From Pseudoalteromonas luteoviolacea S2607 (GTDB lineage: Bacteria > Pseudomonadota > Gammaproteobacteria > Enterobacterales > Alteromonadaceae): a stretch of DNA of 64,000 nt. The stretch covers positions 82,595 through 146,594 of the forward strand of contig NZ_AUXV01000026.1 in NCBI RefSeq assembly GCF_001625575.1, in the 5' to 3' direction. The position numbers and the translations under genes were made by a program. Below are positions 1-8,742 of the stretch, in pieces. Position 1 is the stretch's first letter; every line of letters starts with the position of its first letter. A model generated the notes under the pieces. It ran no database searches. It worked only from the letters and a program-made list of their open reading frames with translations, and had not been told where the DNA came from.

Positions 1-396
1 GCATTGCTAGCGTTGTTGTCCAACGAACAATATCAACCTATTATTGTTTTTCCTGAAGAAAATGTTGAACCGCACAGAGTAATCAAAAAAGTAACCCGTG
101 AACTTGGGAAAACGCCGTTATACATTTTTTTAGATGGTACATGGCGTGAAGCAAAAAAAATGTTTAGAAAAAGCCCATATCTGGATGCGTTACCTGTATT
201 GTCAATCTCACCTCAGAGTTTGTCTAATTACAAGCTGCGAGTTGCACCCCATGAGCACCAACTTGGTACTGCAGAAGTCGCTTGTGTCGTGTTGGCAGAA
301 AATGGTGAAGCGGAAGCCGCAGCTTGCTTAACACAACACTTTATTGATTTTAGAGATGCTTATCTGAAAGGGAAAAGAAGTAAACTAAACAATTGA
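1..396 (+). CDS. tapT: DTW-domain tRNA-uridine aminocarboxypropyltransferase, 3' part
   Basis: The reading frame is open from the first base, so the 5' part of the gene lies outside the window; about 131 C-terminal residues are present. The family signature is visible as FLDGTWREAKKM, containing the D-x-T-W core that names the DTW domain. Bacterial DTW proteins of the TapT (YfiP) group transfer the 3-amino-3-carboxypropyl group of S-adenosylmethionine to U47 of tRNA, making acp3U. The gene ends nine bases before the 3' end of a convergent minus-strand RNA. Assignment to TapT rather than another DTW paralogue (TuaA) is inference, because only the C-terminal half is seen. Confidence 0.8.
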   Translation, partial: ALLALLSNEQYQPIIVFPEENVEPHRVIKKVTRELGKTPLYIFLDGTWREAKKMFRKSPYLDALPVLSISPQSLSNYKLRVAPHEHQLGTAEVACVVLAENGEAEAAACLTQHFIDFRDAYLKGKRSKLNN

Positions 397-405
397 GAGC
401 CCTTC

Positions 406-812
406 AACGAAGATAGCGCGACTCTTTCGAGCCGCGCTTGACGGAATCTTCTAAATAGCATCCTGCTATGTTGATTTGATCAACTCCTTAAACATTTCCA
501 TACAACTTGCTTGGTGTTTTGATTCTGCAAGTTCACGTGCATCCTGCACTTTTCCACTTGGGTCGTCCAAACCCCATCCATTTGCCTCAGCTTTTCCATA
601 AGCCAATGTCCTTTGCTTAGATCCTTATTTGGGTATTCCATAACCCTTCCTAAATCCCTCACATCCTCACTTCCTGTGTATTAACTTCCTTACTTTAATG
701 TTTGCATCCTACAAACACATCATAATCCAAGTTCCATACTCCATGCGGGGACCTAGTTCCTTTTTTCGCCGTTCACATCCCTTTTCCTTGCTTAAGCCTC
801 TCCCCTAGAGAC
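406..812 (-). ncRNA. csrB: CsrB-type CsrA-sequestering small RNA
   Basis: Read on the minus strand, this roughly 400-nt stretch holds about 24 GGA triplets, many as AGGA, and several lie in loops of short perfect hairpins: ATAGC-AGGAT-GCTAT (near 470), GTGC-AGGAT-GCAC (near 542), GTTTG-TAGGATG-CAAAC (near 708), GCTT-ATGGAA-AAGC (near 598), GGGT-TTGGACG-ACCC and CAC-AGGAA-GTG. Repeated GGA in hairpin loops is the hallmark of CsrB/RsmZ RNAs, which titrate the translational regulator CsrA. A -10 box TATACT at 824-819 with a weak -35 TGTTCA at 847-842 predicts a start near 812, and a GC-rich hairpin at 438-415 marks the 3' end. The only ORF here is a 60-codon minus-strand frame (480-662) that I consider spurious. 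No clean UvrY/GacA box (TGTAAG-N6-CTTACA) was found upstream. Confidence 0.85.
415..438 (-). terminator. Terminator hairpin of the CsrB-like RNA
   Basis: On the minus strand a 10-bp stem, AGCGCGGCTC paired with GAGTCGCGCT (one G-U), is capped by a GAAA tetraloop. The following tract ATCTTCGTT is only moderately U-rich, so the exact 3' end is uncertain. The convergent DTW gene stops at 396. Confidence 0.65.
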
Positions 813-1063
813 AAATTAAGTATATGCCCTGTCGTTGGTATTGAACATTAAGTTGCAGTTCATAAAAAACAGACTATGTTCTATTGTGATATTAAAAATG
901 ATTAAATAACAAAGAGTTTCCAGAAAGCAGGTGATAAAATCAGCGCTATCTTCATAGATAACTACTCACAGAGTGAGAGATATCGCACATAAAAATTGTC
1001 TTAAAGCGACATTAATCGCTTTGGCAAGCGAATTAGTGGGCTGTAATTTATTCACAATCGCGT

Positions 1064-1088
1064 TAGAATTACCTGAGAATAATAATTG
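1064..1088 (+). promoter_or_regulatory. Candidate fbp promoter with Fur-like box
   Basis: A -10-like TAGAAT at 1064-1069 predicts a start near 1076. Overlapping that start, TGAGAATAATAATTG (1074-1088) matches about 10 of 14 positions of the 7-1-7 Fur consensus TGATAAT-N-ATTATCA; the left half is good and the right half poor. Iron-dependent repression is expected for an Fe(III) transporter, but the site is assigned by eye. Confidence 0.4.
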
Positions 1089-1106
1089 TTTGGATTTGGA
1101 GTCCCC

Positions 1107-2111
1107 ATGAAACGAGCTATTGCCACATTATTGACTGCCGTGACTTGCCTACCGGCATTTGCTGCAGATGAAGTTAATATTTATTCATTCCGCCAGCCTT
1201 TTTTAATTCAACCAATTTTGGATGACTTCACTAAGCAGACAGGTATTAAAACAAAAGTCGTGTTTGCTAAAAAAGGCCTGATTGAGCGTGTCAAAAGAGA
1301 AGGCAAACACTCACGTGCAGATCTGGTTCTGACTTCAAATTTCAGTGCAATGATCCAGTTAGAAGACCTCGGGTTGACACAAAAAATTGATAGCAAAACC
1401 GTTGAGTCGAATATTCCTTCTGCATTTAGAGATCCAGAGGGACAGTGGGTTGCTTTAACTAAGCGTGTGCGCAATGTGTACTCATCTAAGGCTCGCTTAG
1501 GCAAGCTCGACTCTTTAAGTTATGAAGAGCTGGCTGATCCTAAGTTTAAAGGGAAAATTTGTACTCGCTCAGGCAAACACCCATACAACCTCGGCTTAGT
1601 GGCTTCGATGATTGCACATCATGGTGAAGCAGAAACAAAAGAGTGGTTGGTTGGTGTTAAAAACAATTTAGCACGTAAGCCCCAAGGCAACGACCGTGCG
1701 CAAGTAAAAGCTGTGAAAGAAGGTTTGTGCGACGTGGCATTAGGCAATAGTTATTATTTCGGTAAGATGATGACTGATGCCAAACAAAAGTCTTGGGCGG
1801 AGTCTGTGTTTATTAATTTCCCTAATCAGAAGAACCGTGGTTCACACTTAAACGTTTCAGGTGTGGTATTAACAAAGTATGCAAAAAATAAAGAAAATGC
1901 CTTGAAACTCATAGAGTTTATGACGGACAATAAGGCGCAAAATATGTATGCTTCGACGAATATGGAGTACCCAGTTAAGCCGGGCGTCGAATTATCTAAA
2001 ATGGTAGCTTCTTGGGGAGCGTTTAAGGAAGACAGCTTGCCACTTGCTGAGATTAGTAAATACCGTCCTTTAGCGTTAAAGCTAATTGATGAGGTAAAAT
2101 TTGACCTTTAA
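1107..2111 (+). CDS. fbpA: Fe(III) ABC transporter, periplasmic substrate-binding protein
   Basis: A periplasmic iron-binding protein of 334 residues that delivers ferric iron to the FbpB permease. A signal peptide is evident (MKRAIATLLTAVTCLPAFA, cut after AFA). The mature start NIYSFRQ and the tyrosine pair in GNSYYFGKM, which provides iron-ligating tyrosines in FbpA/FutA proteins, fit the family. The start at ATG 1107 is chosen because GGAG lies just upstream and the signal peptide begins there; the frame is open back to a TTG at 1086. The stop overlaps the fbpB start by one base (TAATG), so the three genes form an operon, probably Fur-controlled. Confidence 0.93.
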   Translation: MKRAIATLLTAVTCLPAFAADEVNIYSFRQPFLIQPILDDFTKQTGIKTKVVFAKKGLIERVKREGKHSRADLVLTSNFSAMIQLEDLGLTQKIDSKTVESNIPSAFRDPEGQWVALTKRVRNVYSSKARLGKLDSLSYEELADPKFKGKICTRSGKHPYNLGLVASMIAHHGEAETKEWLVGVKNNLARKPQGNDRAQVKAVKEGLCDVALGNSYYFGKMMTDAKQKSWAESVFINFPNQKNRGSHLNVSGVVLTKYAKNKENALKLIEFMTDNKAQNMYASTNMEYPVKPGVELSKMVASWGAFKEDSLPLAEISKYRPLALKLIDEVKFDL

Positions 2112-3742
2112 TGCAACTAAAAAATAATCTGTCTCACTGGCAGCTAATCGCGTGGGTGATAGGTATCTGCCTATCGACCCCGCTCGCATTTCTTATATTT
2201 GAGTCTTTGCAGGGAGAATCTGAAGTATTCTCCCATCTCTGGAATACCGTCCTATGGGACTACATCAGTAATACGGTCTGGTTAATAGTGGGCGTTTTAC
2301 TACTCAGTGCTTTAATTGCACTGCCACTTGGCTGGCTTACCGCTTATTGTCACTTTCCTGGTAAACGTGTATTTGAGTGGGCACTAATGCTTCCCTTGGC
2401 AATGCCGACCTATATTATTGCTTACGTTTATACTGACCTGCTGGATTATGCTGGCCCGGTACAAATCCAATTACGAACGTGGTTCAATTGGTCCAGCCCC
2501 GATGATTACTGGTTTTTTGACATACGTACTCTACCCGGTGCCATCGTAATGATAGCGCTCGTTCTGTATCCATATCTTTATTTAATATTCAAAACGGCTT
2601 TGAGAGAGCAGTCCTTTAAGTTAGTTCAAGCTAGTCAGCTAATGGGGCTTTCTCCATTTCAGAGCTTTTTGAGAGTAAGCCTTCCTTTGTCGCGAGGTGC
2701 AATAGTCGCGGCTTTAGCACTGATCAGCATGGAAACGATGGCCGACTTTGCAACGGTTCATTACTTTGCAGTTAGCACGTTAACTACAGCAGTGTACGAT
2801 ACTTGGTTAGGGTATTACTCATTGACGGCTGCCGCTAAAATTTCCGGTATTATGCTGCTATTTTTATTTGTCGCACTCTCTTTAGAAAAAATGAGCCGTA
2901 AGAGCCAAGTTGTGCATGAACGCCAAAGTGGTGTGAACGATACTTGCTTGTATGAGCTCAATGGTCGAACTGGGTGGTTAGCAACACTATTTTGCTGTTT
3001 AGTGCTCACTGTGGCATTTTTTATCCCTGTGGGAATACTGTTTAGCTACGCGATAGATTATTTTGATCAAGCGTGGAACGATGAGTTCTTTACCTATGCT
3101 TGGCAAAGCTTAAAAATCAGTTTTTATGTGAGCGTTATCGCTATTTTGTTTAGTATTTTAGTGGTGTTCTATCAGCGTATTGGGGAGCAAAAATCAAAAA
3201 GTTTACCTGGTAAAGTATCTAGTATGGGTTATGCCTTACCTGGTACAGTTTTGGCGATAGCCGTTCTGTTGCCACTGACATTATTTGATGACTATCTTAA
3301 TCGCTGGTTCAGTGGAACGGGTTTTGAGCCGGGTTTGCTACTCAGCGGTACTATTTTTGCGATGGTTTTTGCTTACGTTGTGCGCTTTTATGCAATTGCG
3401 CACGGTGCGGTGGAAGCGAGTTTTGTTAGGATCAGTCCAAGTATTGATATGGCGAGTGCCTCTTTAGGTAAAAACCACTTACAAACTTTAGGTCGTGTGC
3501 ATGTTCCTCTACTTAAACGTGGGATTTTAACTGCGGGGCTGTTAGTGTTTATAGAGTGTATGAAGGAATTACCTGCGGCATTATTACTTCGCCCATTTAA
3601 TTTTGAGACCTTGGCAACGCATGTTTTTCAGTTTGTGAGTGATGAGCAATTAGAACTTGCTTCCATCTCAGCCCTGTTCATCGTATTAGTAGGGTTAATT
3701 CCCTTGTATTTAGTCAATCGCTCTATGGAACAGCAGAAATAA
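2111..3742 (+). CDS. fbpB: Fe(III) ABC transporter permease
   Basis: An inner-membrane permease of 543 residues with two fused permease halves, the usual size and architecture of FbpB. Many hydrophobic membrane segments are visible. Each half carries an EAA-type cytoplasmic loop that contacts the ATPase: one around QASQLMGLSPFQSFLRVSLP (about residues 177-196), the other around DMASASLGKN...RVHVPLLKRG (about 446-469). It starts at the ATG overlapping the fbpA stop, and its own stop overlaps the fbpC start. It moves ferric iron handed over by FbpA into the cytoplasm. Confidence 0.93.
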   Translation: MQLKNNLSHWQLIAWVIGICLSTPLAFLIFESLQGESEVFSHLWNTVLWDYISNTVWLIVGVLLLSALIALPLGWLTAYCHFPGKRVFEWALMLPLAMPTYIIAYVYTDLLDYAGPVQIQLRTWFNWSSPDDYWFFDIRTLPGAIVMIALVLYPYLYLIFKTALREQSFKLVQASQLMGLSPFQSFLRVSLPLSRGAIVAALALISMETMADFATVHYFAVSTLTTAVYDTWLGYYSLTAAAKISGIMLLFLFVALSLEKMSRKSQVVHERQSGVNDTCLYELNGRTGWLATLFCCLVLTVAFFIPVGILFSYAIDYFDQAWNDEFFTYAWQSLKISFYVSVIAILFSILVVFYQRIGEQKSKSLPGKVSSMGYALPGTVLAIAVLLPLTLFDDYLNRWFSGTGFEPGLLLSGTIFAMVFAYVVRFYAIAHGAVEASFVRISPSIDMASASLGKNHLQTLGRVHVPLLKRGILTAGLLVFIECMKELPAALLLRPFNFETLATHVFQFVSDEQLELASISALFIVLVGLIPLYLVNRSMEQQK

Positions 3743-4773
3743 TGTACAGTTTATCTATTGAATCCCTGCAATATAGTTACGATGGCCATGTCGTCATAGA
3801 TGATTTAGACCTACAAGTTAAAGAAAATGAAATCGTTTGCTTGTTAGGTTCGAGTGGTTGCGGGAAAACGACCACCTTAAAAGCAATTGCTGGGCTCCTA
3901 AAGCCTCAAAGTGGTGCAATTCATATCGGCTCCAAATGTGTAAACAGTAAAGGGGTATGTGAGCCACCTCAAAATCGAAACGTCGGTATGATGTTTCAAG
4001 ATTATGCTTTGTTTCCGCATTTGACGGTGACGCAAAATATTGCCTTTGGTCTGGGGAAGTTAAGCCGTGCCGAAAGGCAAGCACGCGTTGATGAAATGCT
4101 TGAATTGGTTCTGCTTAGTGATTTTGGCAAGCGTTACCCTCATGAATTGTCAGGTGGCCAGCAGCAACGTGTTGCGATCGCCAGAGCATTGGCTTACAGG
4201 CCAAACTTATTGTTGTTAGATGAGCCTTTTTCAAATATTGATGCACAAGTGCGTTTTCAATTGATAAGTGATATTCGCAGTATTATCAAAGATCAAAAAG
4301 TGTCGGCGATTTTCGTCAGTCACTCTAAGGACGAAGCCTTTGCCTTTTCCGACCGCTTGGCCATTATGCACAAAGGTAAAATTGAGCAATTGGGGTGTCC
4401 AACTGAGCTGTTTCAAACACCAAAAAGTAAAGTCGTTGCAGAATTTTTAGGGCAGGGTATATATTTAGATGCAAAGCCGTCTGGCAATGATAGTTTTCAG
4501 ACTAAGTTTGGAGTAGTGAATTCATTAACTGAGCAGTCTAAATCCCAAGATAACGGTAAAATTTTTGTTCGCCCCAGTAACATAGAGTTATTTAATACAG
4601 ATGCGGGTGATATAAAGGTGAATCAGGAACGTTTTGTTGGCACAGAGTACCTTTATGCGGTAGAGCTACAGGGGCAACAACTCGAAATAGCCAAGCCAGC
4701 AGACAAACCATTGGATTTGTCTAAACCTATCTCTTTAAAAATTAAGCCTCATGCGGTAAATTTCTTTTCTTAA
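3742..4773 (+). CDS. fbpC: Fe(III) ABC transporter ATP-binding protein
   Basis: The ATPase of the iron transporter, 343 residues. It has Walker A GSSGCGKTT (about 37-45), a Q-loop in MMFQDYALF, the ABC signature LSGGQQQRVAIARA, Walker B LLLLDEP and the switch histidine in FVSHSKDEA. The C-terminal 110 residues form a TOBE-like regulatory region typical of FbpC/PotA ATPases. The start codon overlaps the fbpB stop (TAATG). A DyP-like gene follows after only 26 bases, so it is probably on the same transcript. Confidence 0.93.
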   Translation: MYSLSIESLQYSYDGHVVIDDLDLQVKENEIVCLLGSSGCGKTTTLKAIAGLLKPQSGAIHIGSKCVNSKGVCEPPQNRNVGMMFQDYALFPHLTVTQNIAFGLGKLSRAERQARVDEMLELVLLSDFGKRYPHELSGGQQQRVAIARALAYRPNLLLLDEPFSNIDAQVRFQLISDIRSIIKDQKVSAIFVSHSKDEAFAFSDRLAIMHKGKIEQLGCPTELFQTPKSKVVAEFLGQGIYLDAKPSGNDSFQTKFGVVNSLTEQSKSQDNGKIFVRPSNIELFNTDAGDIKVNQERFVGTEYLYAVELQGQQLEIAKPADKPLDLSKPISLKIKPHAVNFFS

Positions 4774-4799
4774 GAGTGAATAGTAAATAGGGAAAGGCG

Positions 4800-5726
4800 A
4801 TGGCTCAGCCTCAATCTGGCGTGTGTGCAGAAGCAAATTTGCATGGTTTACACTTGTTCTTCAACGTACTTGAAGGACAAGATGAGGCTGTTAGGGCTAC
4901 GTTAGCGCAGGTTGGACGGCTTCAAGACGAGCTTAGCGATCGTTTTTCAGAGTCGATGTTAAGCAGCTTTGTCGCAGTGGGCGCACAATATTGGCCACAT
5001 ATATATCCTGAATTTATTCCCCCAGAATTAAAAAGCTTCCCGCATATTAAGTCATCCGATCATCTAATTCACAGTCAACCATTTGATCTATTGTATGTGA
5101 TTCGCTCAGATCGTGAAGATGTGAACCATCTATTTGCACAAAGTGTGATTCATATGCTTTCTGGATATGTAGAACTAGTAGCCCATGTGCGCGGCTTTCG
5201 CTTTTTGGATGGGCGTAACTTTAACGGCTTTATATATGGCAGTGAGACTCCTCATGGTCGCTTTAAAAGGCAAGTTGCGTTAGTAGATAACCCACAAGGG
5301 CTTGATCATCAGGGCAGTTATATTCACATTCAACGTGTAAAGTTTGATTTGGCGCGCTGGCAGCAATTACCGGTTTCAGAGCAAGAAACGCTTATGGGTC
5401 GAACAAGGCTAGACAATCATCTGATCGAGCCAAAAGTTGCCTTTAGTCATGCAAGCAGAGTAGAGATCAAAGATGCAAATGGGTTAGTTTTATTGCTCGA
5501 TCAGAGTATGCCGTTTGGGGATGTATTTGAGCAGGGAAGTATTAGTTTAAGTTGCTCAGCACACGGGAATGCCTTTGAAACGGTACTGATGAGCCGTTTT
5601 GGTTTACTGTCGGGCCAAGACTGCTATGACCCTTTGCTAGACTATTCGGAAGCTGATATGGGCGCCGCATTTTTTGCGCCATCACTCCAGTTTTTAAGTC
5701 AGATGGCGCAGAATATAGACGATTAA
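4800..5726 (+). CDS. DyP/YfeX-like heme protein with substituted distal residues
   Basis: A 308-residue relative of dye-decolorizing peroxidases of the YfeX group, recognisable across the length (GFRFLDGRNFNGF near 132-144, IGRT-like MGRTRLDN near 199, FSHASRV near 215, FFAPSL near the C-terminus). The proximal heme-ligand histidine is retained (His217). From my memory of E. coli YfeX, the distal Asp of the GFVDGTENP motif is Tyr146 here (GFIYGSETP) and the distal Arg of VRQSLPYG is Asp234 (LDQSMPFG). Peroxidase activity is therefore doubtful; heme binding, iron release or an iron-sensing role are alternatives. It lies 26 bases after fbpC, suggesting co-expression with iron import. It has no signal peptide and is probably cytoplasmic. 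Confidence 0.8.
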   Translation: MAQPQSGVCAEANLHGLHLFFNVLEGQDEAVRATLAQVGRLQDELSDRFSESMLSSFVAVGAQYWPHIYPEFIPPELKSFPHIKSSDHLIHSQPFDLLYVIRSDREDVNHLFAQSVIHMLSGYVELVAHVRGFRFLDGRNFNGFIYGSETPHGRFKRQVALVDNPQGLDHQGSYIHIQRVKFDLARWQQLPVSEQETLMGRTRLDNHLIEPKVAFSHASRVEIKDANGLVLLLDQSMPFGDVFEQGSISLSCSAHGNAFETVLMSRFGLLSGQDCYDPLLDYSEADMGAAFFAPSLQFLSQMAQNIDD

Positions 5727-5728
5727 TG

Positions 5729-6196
5729 CTACACGTTGTCAAATAACGTTTTAACTTTTTCAAGTGTGGCATCAATTTCTGAAACTTTAGCTGGCGCAAT
5801 AAAAATTGTGTCATCTCCTGCAATAGTACCCAATACGCCATCAGCACTACCCAGTGAATCAAGCAGTCTCGCGATAAGTTGTGCAGCCCCTGGGCTGGTA
5901 CGGATGATAATCATCATTTCATTGTGCATGATATCGATAACCAGTTGTCTCAATGGGCTTTTAGCTGTAGGAACCCCCATTTCTGCAGGGAGGCAATAAA
6001 CCATCTCTTGCTTTGCATTGCGAGTACGAACAGCGCCAAACTTACTTAACATACGAGAAACTTTACTTTGGCTAATATTATCAAAGCCTTGATCTTTGAG
6101 TGCATCAACGATTTCGCCTTGAGAACCAAAATTTTCTTCTCTTAATAAGGCTTTAAAGGCTCTAACTAAAGCTTCTTGTTTCTCTTGCGCTTGCAT
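5729..6196 (-). CDS. argR: Arginine repressor
   Basis: A 155-residue hexameric repressor of arginine genes. The N-terminal winged-helix DNA-binding domain includes [14 protein letters not shown] and [20 protein letters not shown]; the C-terminal arginine-binding and oligomerisation domain includes [16 protein letters not shown] and [10 protein letters not shown], near-identical to E. coli ArgR. I choose the second ATG (6196) because it aligns with the E. coli start (M-x5-KQE) and is better spaced from the AAGAAGAG ribosome site; an ATG at 6202 would add two residues. Its stop lies three bases from that of the convergent DyP-like gene. It is divergent from mdh, a conserved gammaproteobacterial arrangement. 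Confidence 0.96.
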   Translation of the reverse strand: MQAQEKQEALVRAFKALLREENFGSQGEIVDALKDQGFDNISQSKVSRMLSKFGAVRTRNAKQEMVYCLPAEMGVPTAKSPLRQLVIDIMHNEMMIIIRTSPGAAQLIARLLDSLGSADGVLGTIAGDDTIFIAPAKVSEIDATLEKVKTLFDNV

Positions 6197-6438
6197 ATAC
6201 ATCTCTTCTTTCTTGTTTGGTTACCCGATTTTACACAAATCGACACCGTTACCCAAATTTTCACGCCAGAGTAATTTTCATGCTGTATCGTAAAGTGAAT
6301 TTGCTTAACAGTTTTCCGTTGTTTACAACTATAGTCGAAAAAATCTCGAAAATAACGCGGATAAATTTGTCTTTACTCGCGCTTTTCATTATCTTTACAG
6401 CACACAAAATTCCTACCTTCAATTTATGGAGAATTATA

Positions 6439-7374
6439 ATGAAAGTTGCTGTATTAGGTGCCGCTGGTGGTATCGGTCAAGCGTTATCACTTTTGCTTAA
6501 AAACGGTTTACCTGCGGGCTCTGAGCTAGCACTATATGATGTTGCACCTGTTGTTCCTGGTGTTGCAGTGGATCTTTCTCACATCCCAACTGCTGTTAAA
6601 GTAGCTGGTTACGGTAAAGACGATTTAGACCCTGCTCTAGCGGGTGCTGACATTGTATTGATCCCTGCTGGTATGCCACGTAAGCCTGGTATGGACCGTG
6701 CGGATCTATTCAATGTAAATGCGAGCATTGTTAGAACGCTAGCTGAAGGTATCGTTAGAAACTGTCCTAAGGCGTTTGTTGGTATCATCACAAACCCTGT
6801 AAACGGCACTGTTCCAATCGTTCGCGAAGTATTCAAAAAAGCAGGTACTTATGACGCTGCTCGCGTATTCGGTGTAACAACTCTTGACGTTATTCGTGCT
6901 GAGACTTTCATTGCAGAGCTTAAAGGTCTTGATGTTTCAGAAGTGAAGATTCCAGTTATTGGTGGTCACTCTGGTACAACTATTCTACCTCTACTTTCAC
7001 AAGTTGAAGGTGTTGAGTTTACTGACGAAGAAGTTGCTTCTCTTACTAAGCGTATTCAAAACGCTGGTACCGAAGTGGTTGAAGCAAAAGCGGGTGGCGG
7101 TTCAGCTACACTTTCAATGGGTGCAGCGGCAGCACGTTTCTGCTTCTCTCTAGTTAAAGGTCTTCAAGGTGAAGAGAATGTACTAGAGTATGCATACGTT
7201 GAAGGTAACACTGGTGATGCAGAGTTTTTCGCGCAGCCAATTCGCCTAGGTAAAAATGGTGTTGAAGAGCTTCTACCTTACGGTGAGCTAAGTGCGTTTG
7301 AGCAAAAAGCAAAAGATGACATGCTTGCAACACTTGAAAAAGACATCAAAGAAGGCGTTGATTTCATGGCTTAA
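6439..7374 (+). CDS. mdh: Malate dehydrogenase
   Basis: NAD-dependent malate dehydrogenase of the TCA cycle, 311 residues, the normal bacterial length. It shows the N-terminal Rossmann loop GAAGGIGQ, substrate-binding arginines in [16 protein letters not shown], and the catalytic histidine in IGGHSGTT. The frame is open upstream to 6217, but ATG 6439 is the start because GGAG lies eight bases before it and the protein begins directly with the Rossmann strand [11 protein letters not shown]. Codon use is strongly biased, as expected for an abundant enzyme. Divergent argR lies 242 bases away; I saw only half-site resemblance to ARG boxes in that gap. Confidence 0.97.
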   Translation: MKVAVLGAAGGIGQALSLLLKNGLPAGSELALYDVAPVVPGVAVDLSHIPTAVKVAGYGKDDLDPALAGADIVLIPAGMPRKPGMDRADLFNVNASIVRTLAEGIVRNCPKAFVGIITNPVNGTVPIVREVFKKAGTYDAARVFGVTTLDVIRAETFIAELKGLDVSEVKIPVIGGHSGTTILPLLSQVEGVEFTDEEVASLTKRIQNAGTEVVEAKAGGGSATLSMGAAAARFCFSLVKGLQGEENVLEYAYVEGNTGDAEFFAQPIRLGKNGVEELLPYGELSAFEQKAKDDMLATLEKDIKEGVDFMA

Positions 7375-7397
7375 TGCCTGAATAACACCTGAGATTG

Positions 7398-7425
7398 TAA
7401 AAGCAGCTTATAAAGCTGCTTTTTT
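7398..7425 (+). terminator. Terminator after mdh
   Basis: AAAAGCAGCTT and AAGCTGCTTTT pair around a short loop, followed by TTTTTT; a classical intrinsic terminator 24 bases after the mdh stop. Confidence 0.9.
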
Positions 7426-7447
7426 ATTACTGGGTCTCGCCCAGTAC

Positions 7448-7474
7448 AAAAAAACCGGCATATGGCCGGTTTTT
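7448..7474 (-). terminator. Terminator after serA
   Basis: ACCGGC-ATATG-GCCGGT stem flanked by A and T runs on both sides, so it can end transcription in either direction. It sits 26 bases past the serA stop. Confidence 0.88.
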
Positions 7475-7500
7475 CAATATTGATGCTTACTACGCTTCAA

Positions 7501-8730
7501 TTAGTGTAGAATTCTAGCCCTGATTGTACCTTCAACGGCGCTTAATTCTTTGAGCGCAACTTCGGAGTGATCGCTGTCTACGTCAATCACAACGTAACCA
7601 ATACAATCGTCAGTTTGCAGATACTGGGCAGCAATATTAATACCATGTTGGGCAAATGCTTGGTTAATTTGGGTAAGTACACCAGGTCTATTTTCGTGTA
7701 CATGAAGTAGTCGGCTGCGGTTTGATAACTCAGGCAACGAAACTTCTGGGAAGTTTACAGCTGTGACTGTTGAACCATTATCAGAGTATTTAGCGAGCTT
7801 TCCTGCGACCTCGATACCGATGTTTTCTTGCGCTTCCTGGGTAGAGCCACCCACATGAGGCGTTAAAATGACGTTATCAAATTCTCTTAATGGAGAAACA
7901 AACTCTTCATCATTAGATTTTGGCTCAACAGGAAAAACATCAATCGCAGCGCCGGCCAGTTTTTCGTGTTGTAAAGCTTCTGCGAGCGCATCGATATCGA
8001 CAACGGTGCCTCTTGATGCATTTATTAAGATTGCACCTTGTTTCATAACCTCAATTTCGGCCATGCCTATGAGGTTTTTAGTTTGGGGTGTTTCTGGAAC
8101 ATGAAGACTGATAACATCTGCGCGTTGAAGCAGTTGCGTAAGGTTTTGAACTTGTTGGGCGTTACCAAGTGTTAACTTATCTTCGATATCATAAAACTCT
8201 ACCTTCATACCAATGTTTTCAGCCATGATACCAAGCTGGGTACCGATATGTCCGTAACCTATAATACCTAACGTTTTGCCCCTTGCTTCATACGAGCCTA
8301 TTGCTGATTTGAACCATTCGCCTCGGTGCGCCATTGCATTTCGTTTCGGAATACCACGAAATAACAGTAAAATCTCGCCGAGTACCAGCTCCGCAACCGA
8401 GCGAGTATTTGAAAAAGGCGCGTTAAAAACAGCAATGCCTTTACGCTTTGCTGAGTCTAAATCAACTTGATTTGTACCTATGCAGAAGCAGCCTATCGCC
8501 ACTAATTTTTCTGCTGCGTTTAGAACATTCTCGGAGAGATGAGTACGAGAGCGGATCCCGATGAAATGGACTTGACGGATCCGCTCAATAAGTTCATTTT
8601 CAGGTAGCGATGTCTTGAGGTATTCAATATTGCTATACCCATTACGCTTTAGCGTTTCAACGGCGCTTTGGTGTACGCCCTCTAACAATAAAATTCTAAT
8701 TTTATCTTTTGACAAAGATACCTTACTCAT
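7501..8730 (-). CDS. serA: D-3-phosphoglycerate dehydrogenase
   Basis: First enzyme of serine synthesis, oxidising 3-phosphoglycerate with NAD+; 409 residues, close to E. coli SerA (410). The NAD-binding Rossmann motif is GIIGYGHIGTQLG (about 156-168), the catalytic region includes NASRGTVVD and the active-site histidine LTPHVGGST. A C-terminal ACT domain (about 337-409, starting near LLHVHENRPGVLTQIN) is where serine feedback inhibition acts in E. coli. It starts 12 bases after the rpiA stop with AGGA upstream of the ATG, so the two are co-transcribed. Confidence 0.96.
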   Translation of the reverse strand: MSKVSLSKDKIRILLLEGVHQSAVETLKRNGYSNIEYLKTSLPENELIERIRQVHFIGIRSRTHLSENVLNAAEKLVAIGCFCIGTNQVDLDSAKRKGIAVFNAPFSNTRSVAELVLGEILLLFRGIPKRNAMAHRGEWFKSAIGSYEARGKTLGIIGYGHIGTQLGIMAENIGMKVEFYDIEDKLTLGNAQQVQNLTQLLQRADVISLHVPETPQTKNLIGMAEIEVMKQGAILINASRGTVVDIDALAEALQHEKLAGAAIDVFPVEPKSNDEEFVSPLREFDNVILTPHVGGSTQEAQENIGIEVAGKLAKYSDNGSTVTAVNFPEVSLPELSNRSRLLHVHENRPGVLTQINQAFAQHGINIAAQYLQTDDCIGYVVIDVDSDHSEVALKELSAVEGTIRARILH

Positions 8731-8742
8731 GACTCATTCCTG

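Noticed and set aside
480..662. 60-codon minus-strand ORF
   Set aside because: It lies wholly inside the GGA-rich RNA, whose repeated AGGA hairpins explain the sequence better, and it has no family resemblance.
1030..1060. UvrY/GacA box for the CsrB-like RNA
   Set aside because: TGTAATTTATTCACA is only a rough palindrome and has the wrong spacing relative to TGTAAG-N6-CTTACA.
6260..6320. ARG box in the argR-mdh gap
   Set aside because: Only one half site (TGAAT) matches; the partner half is missing.
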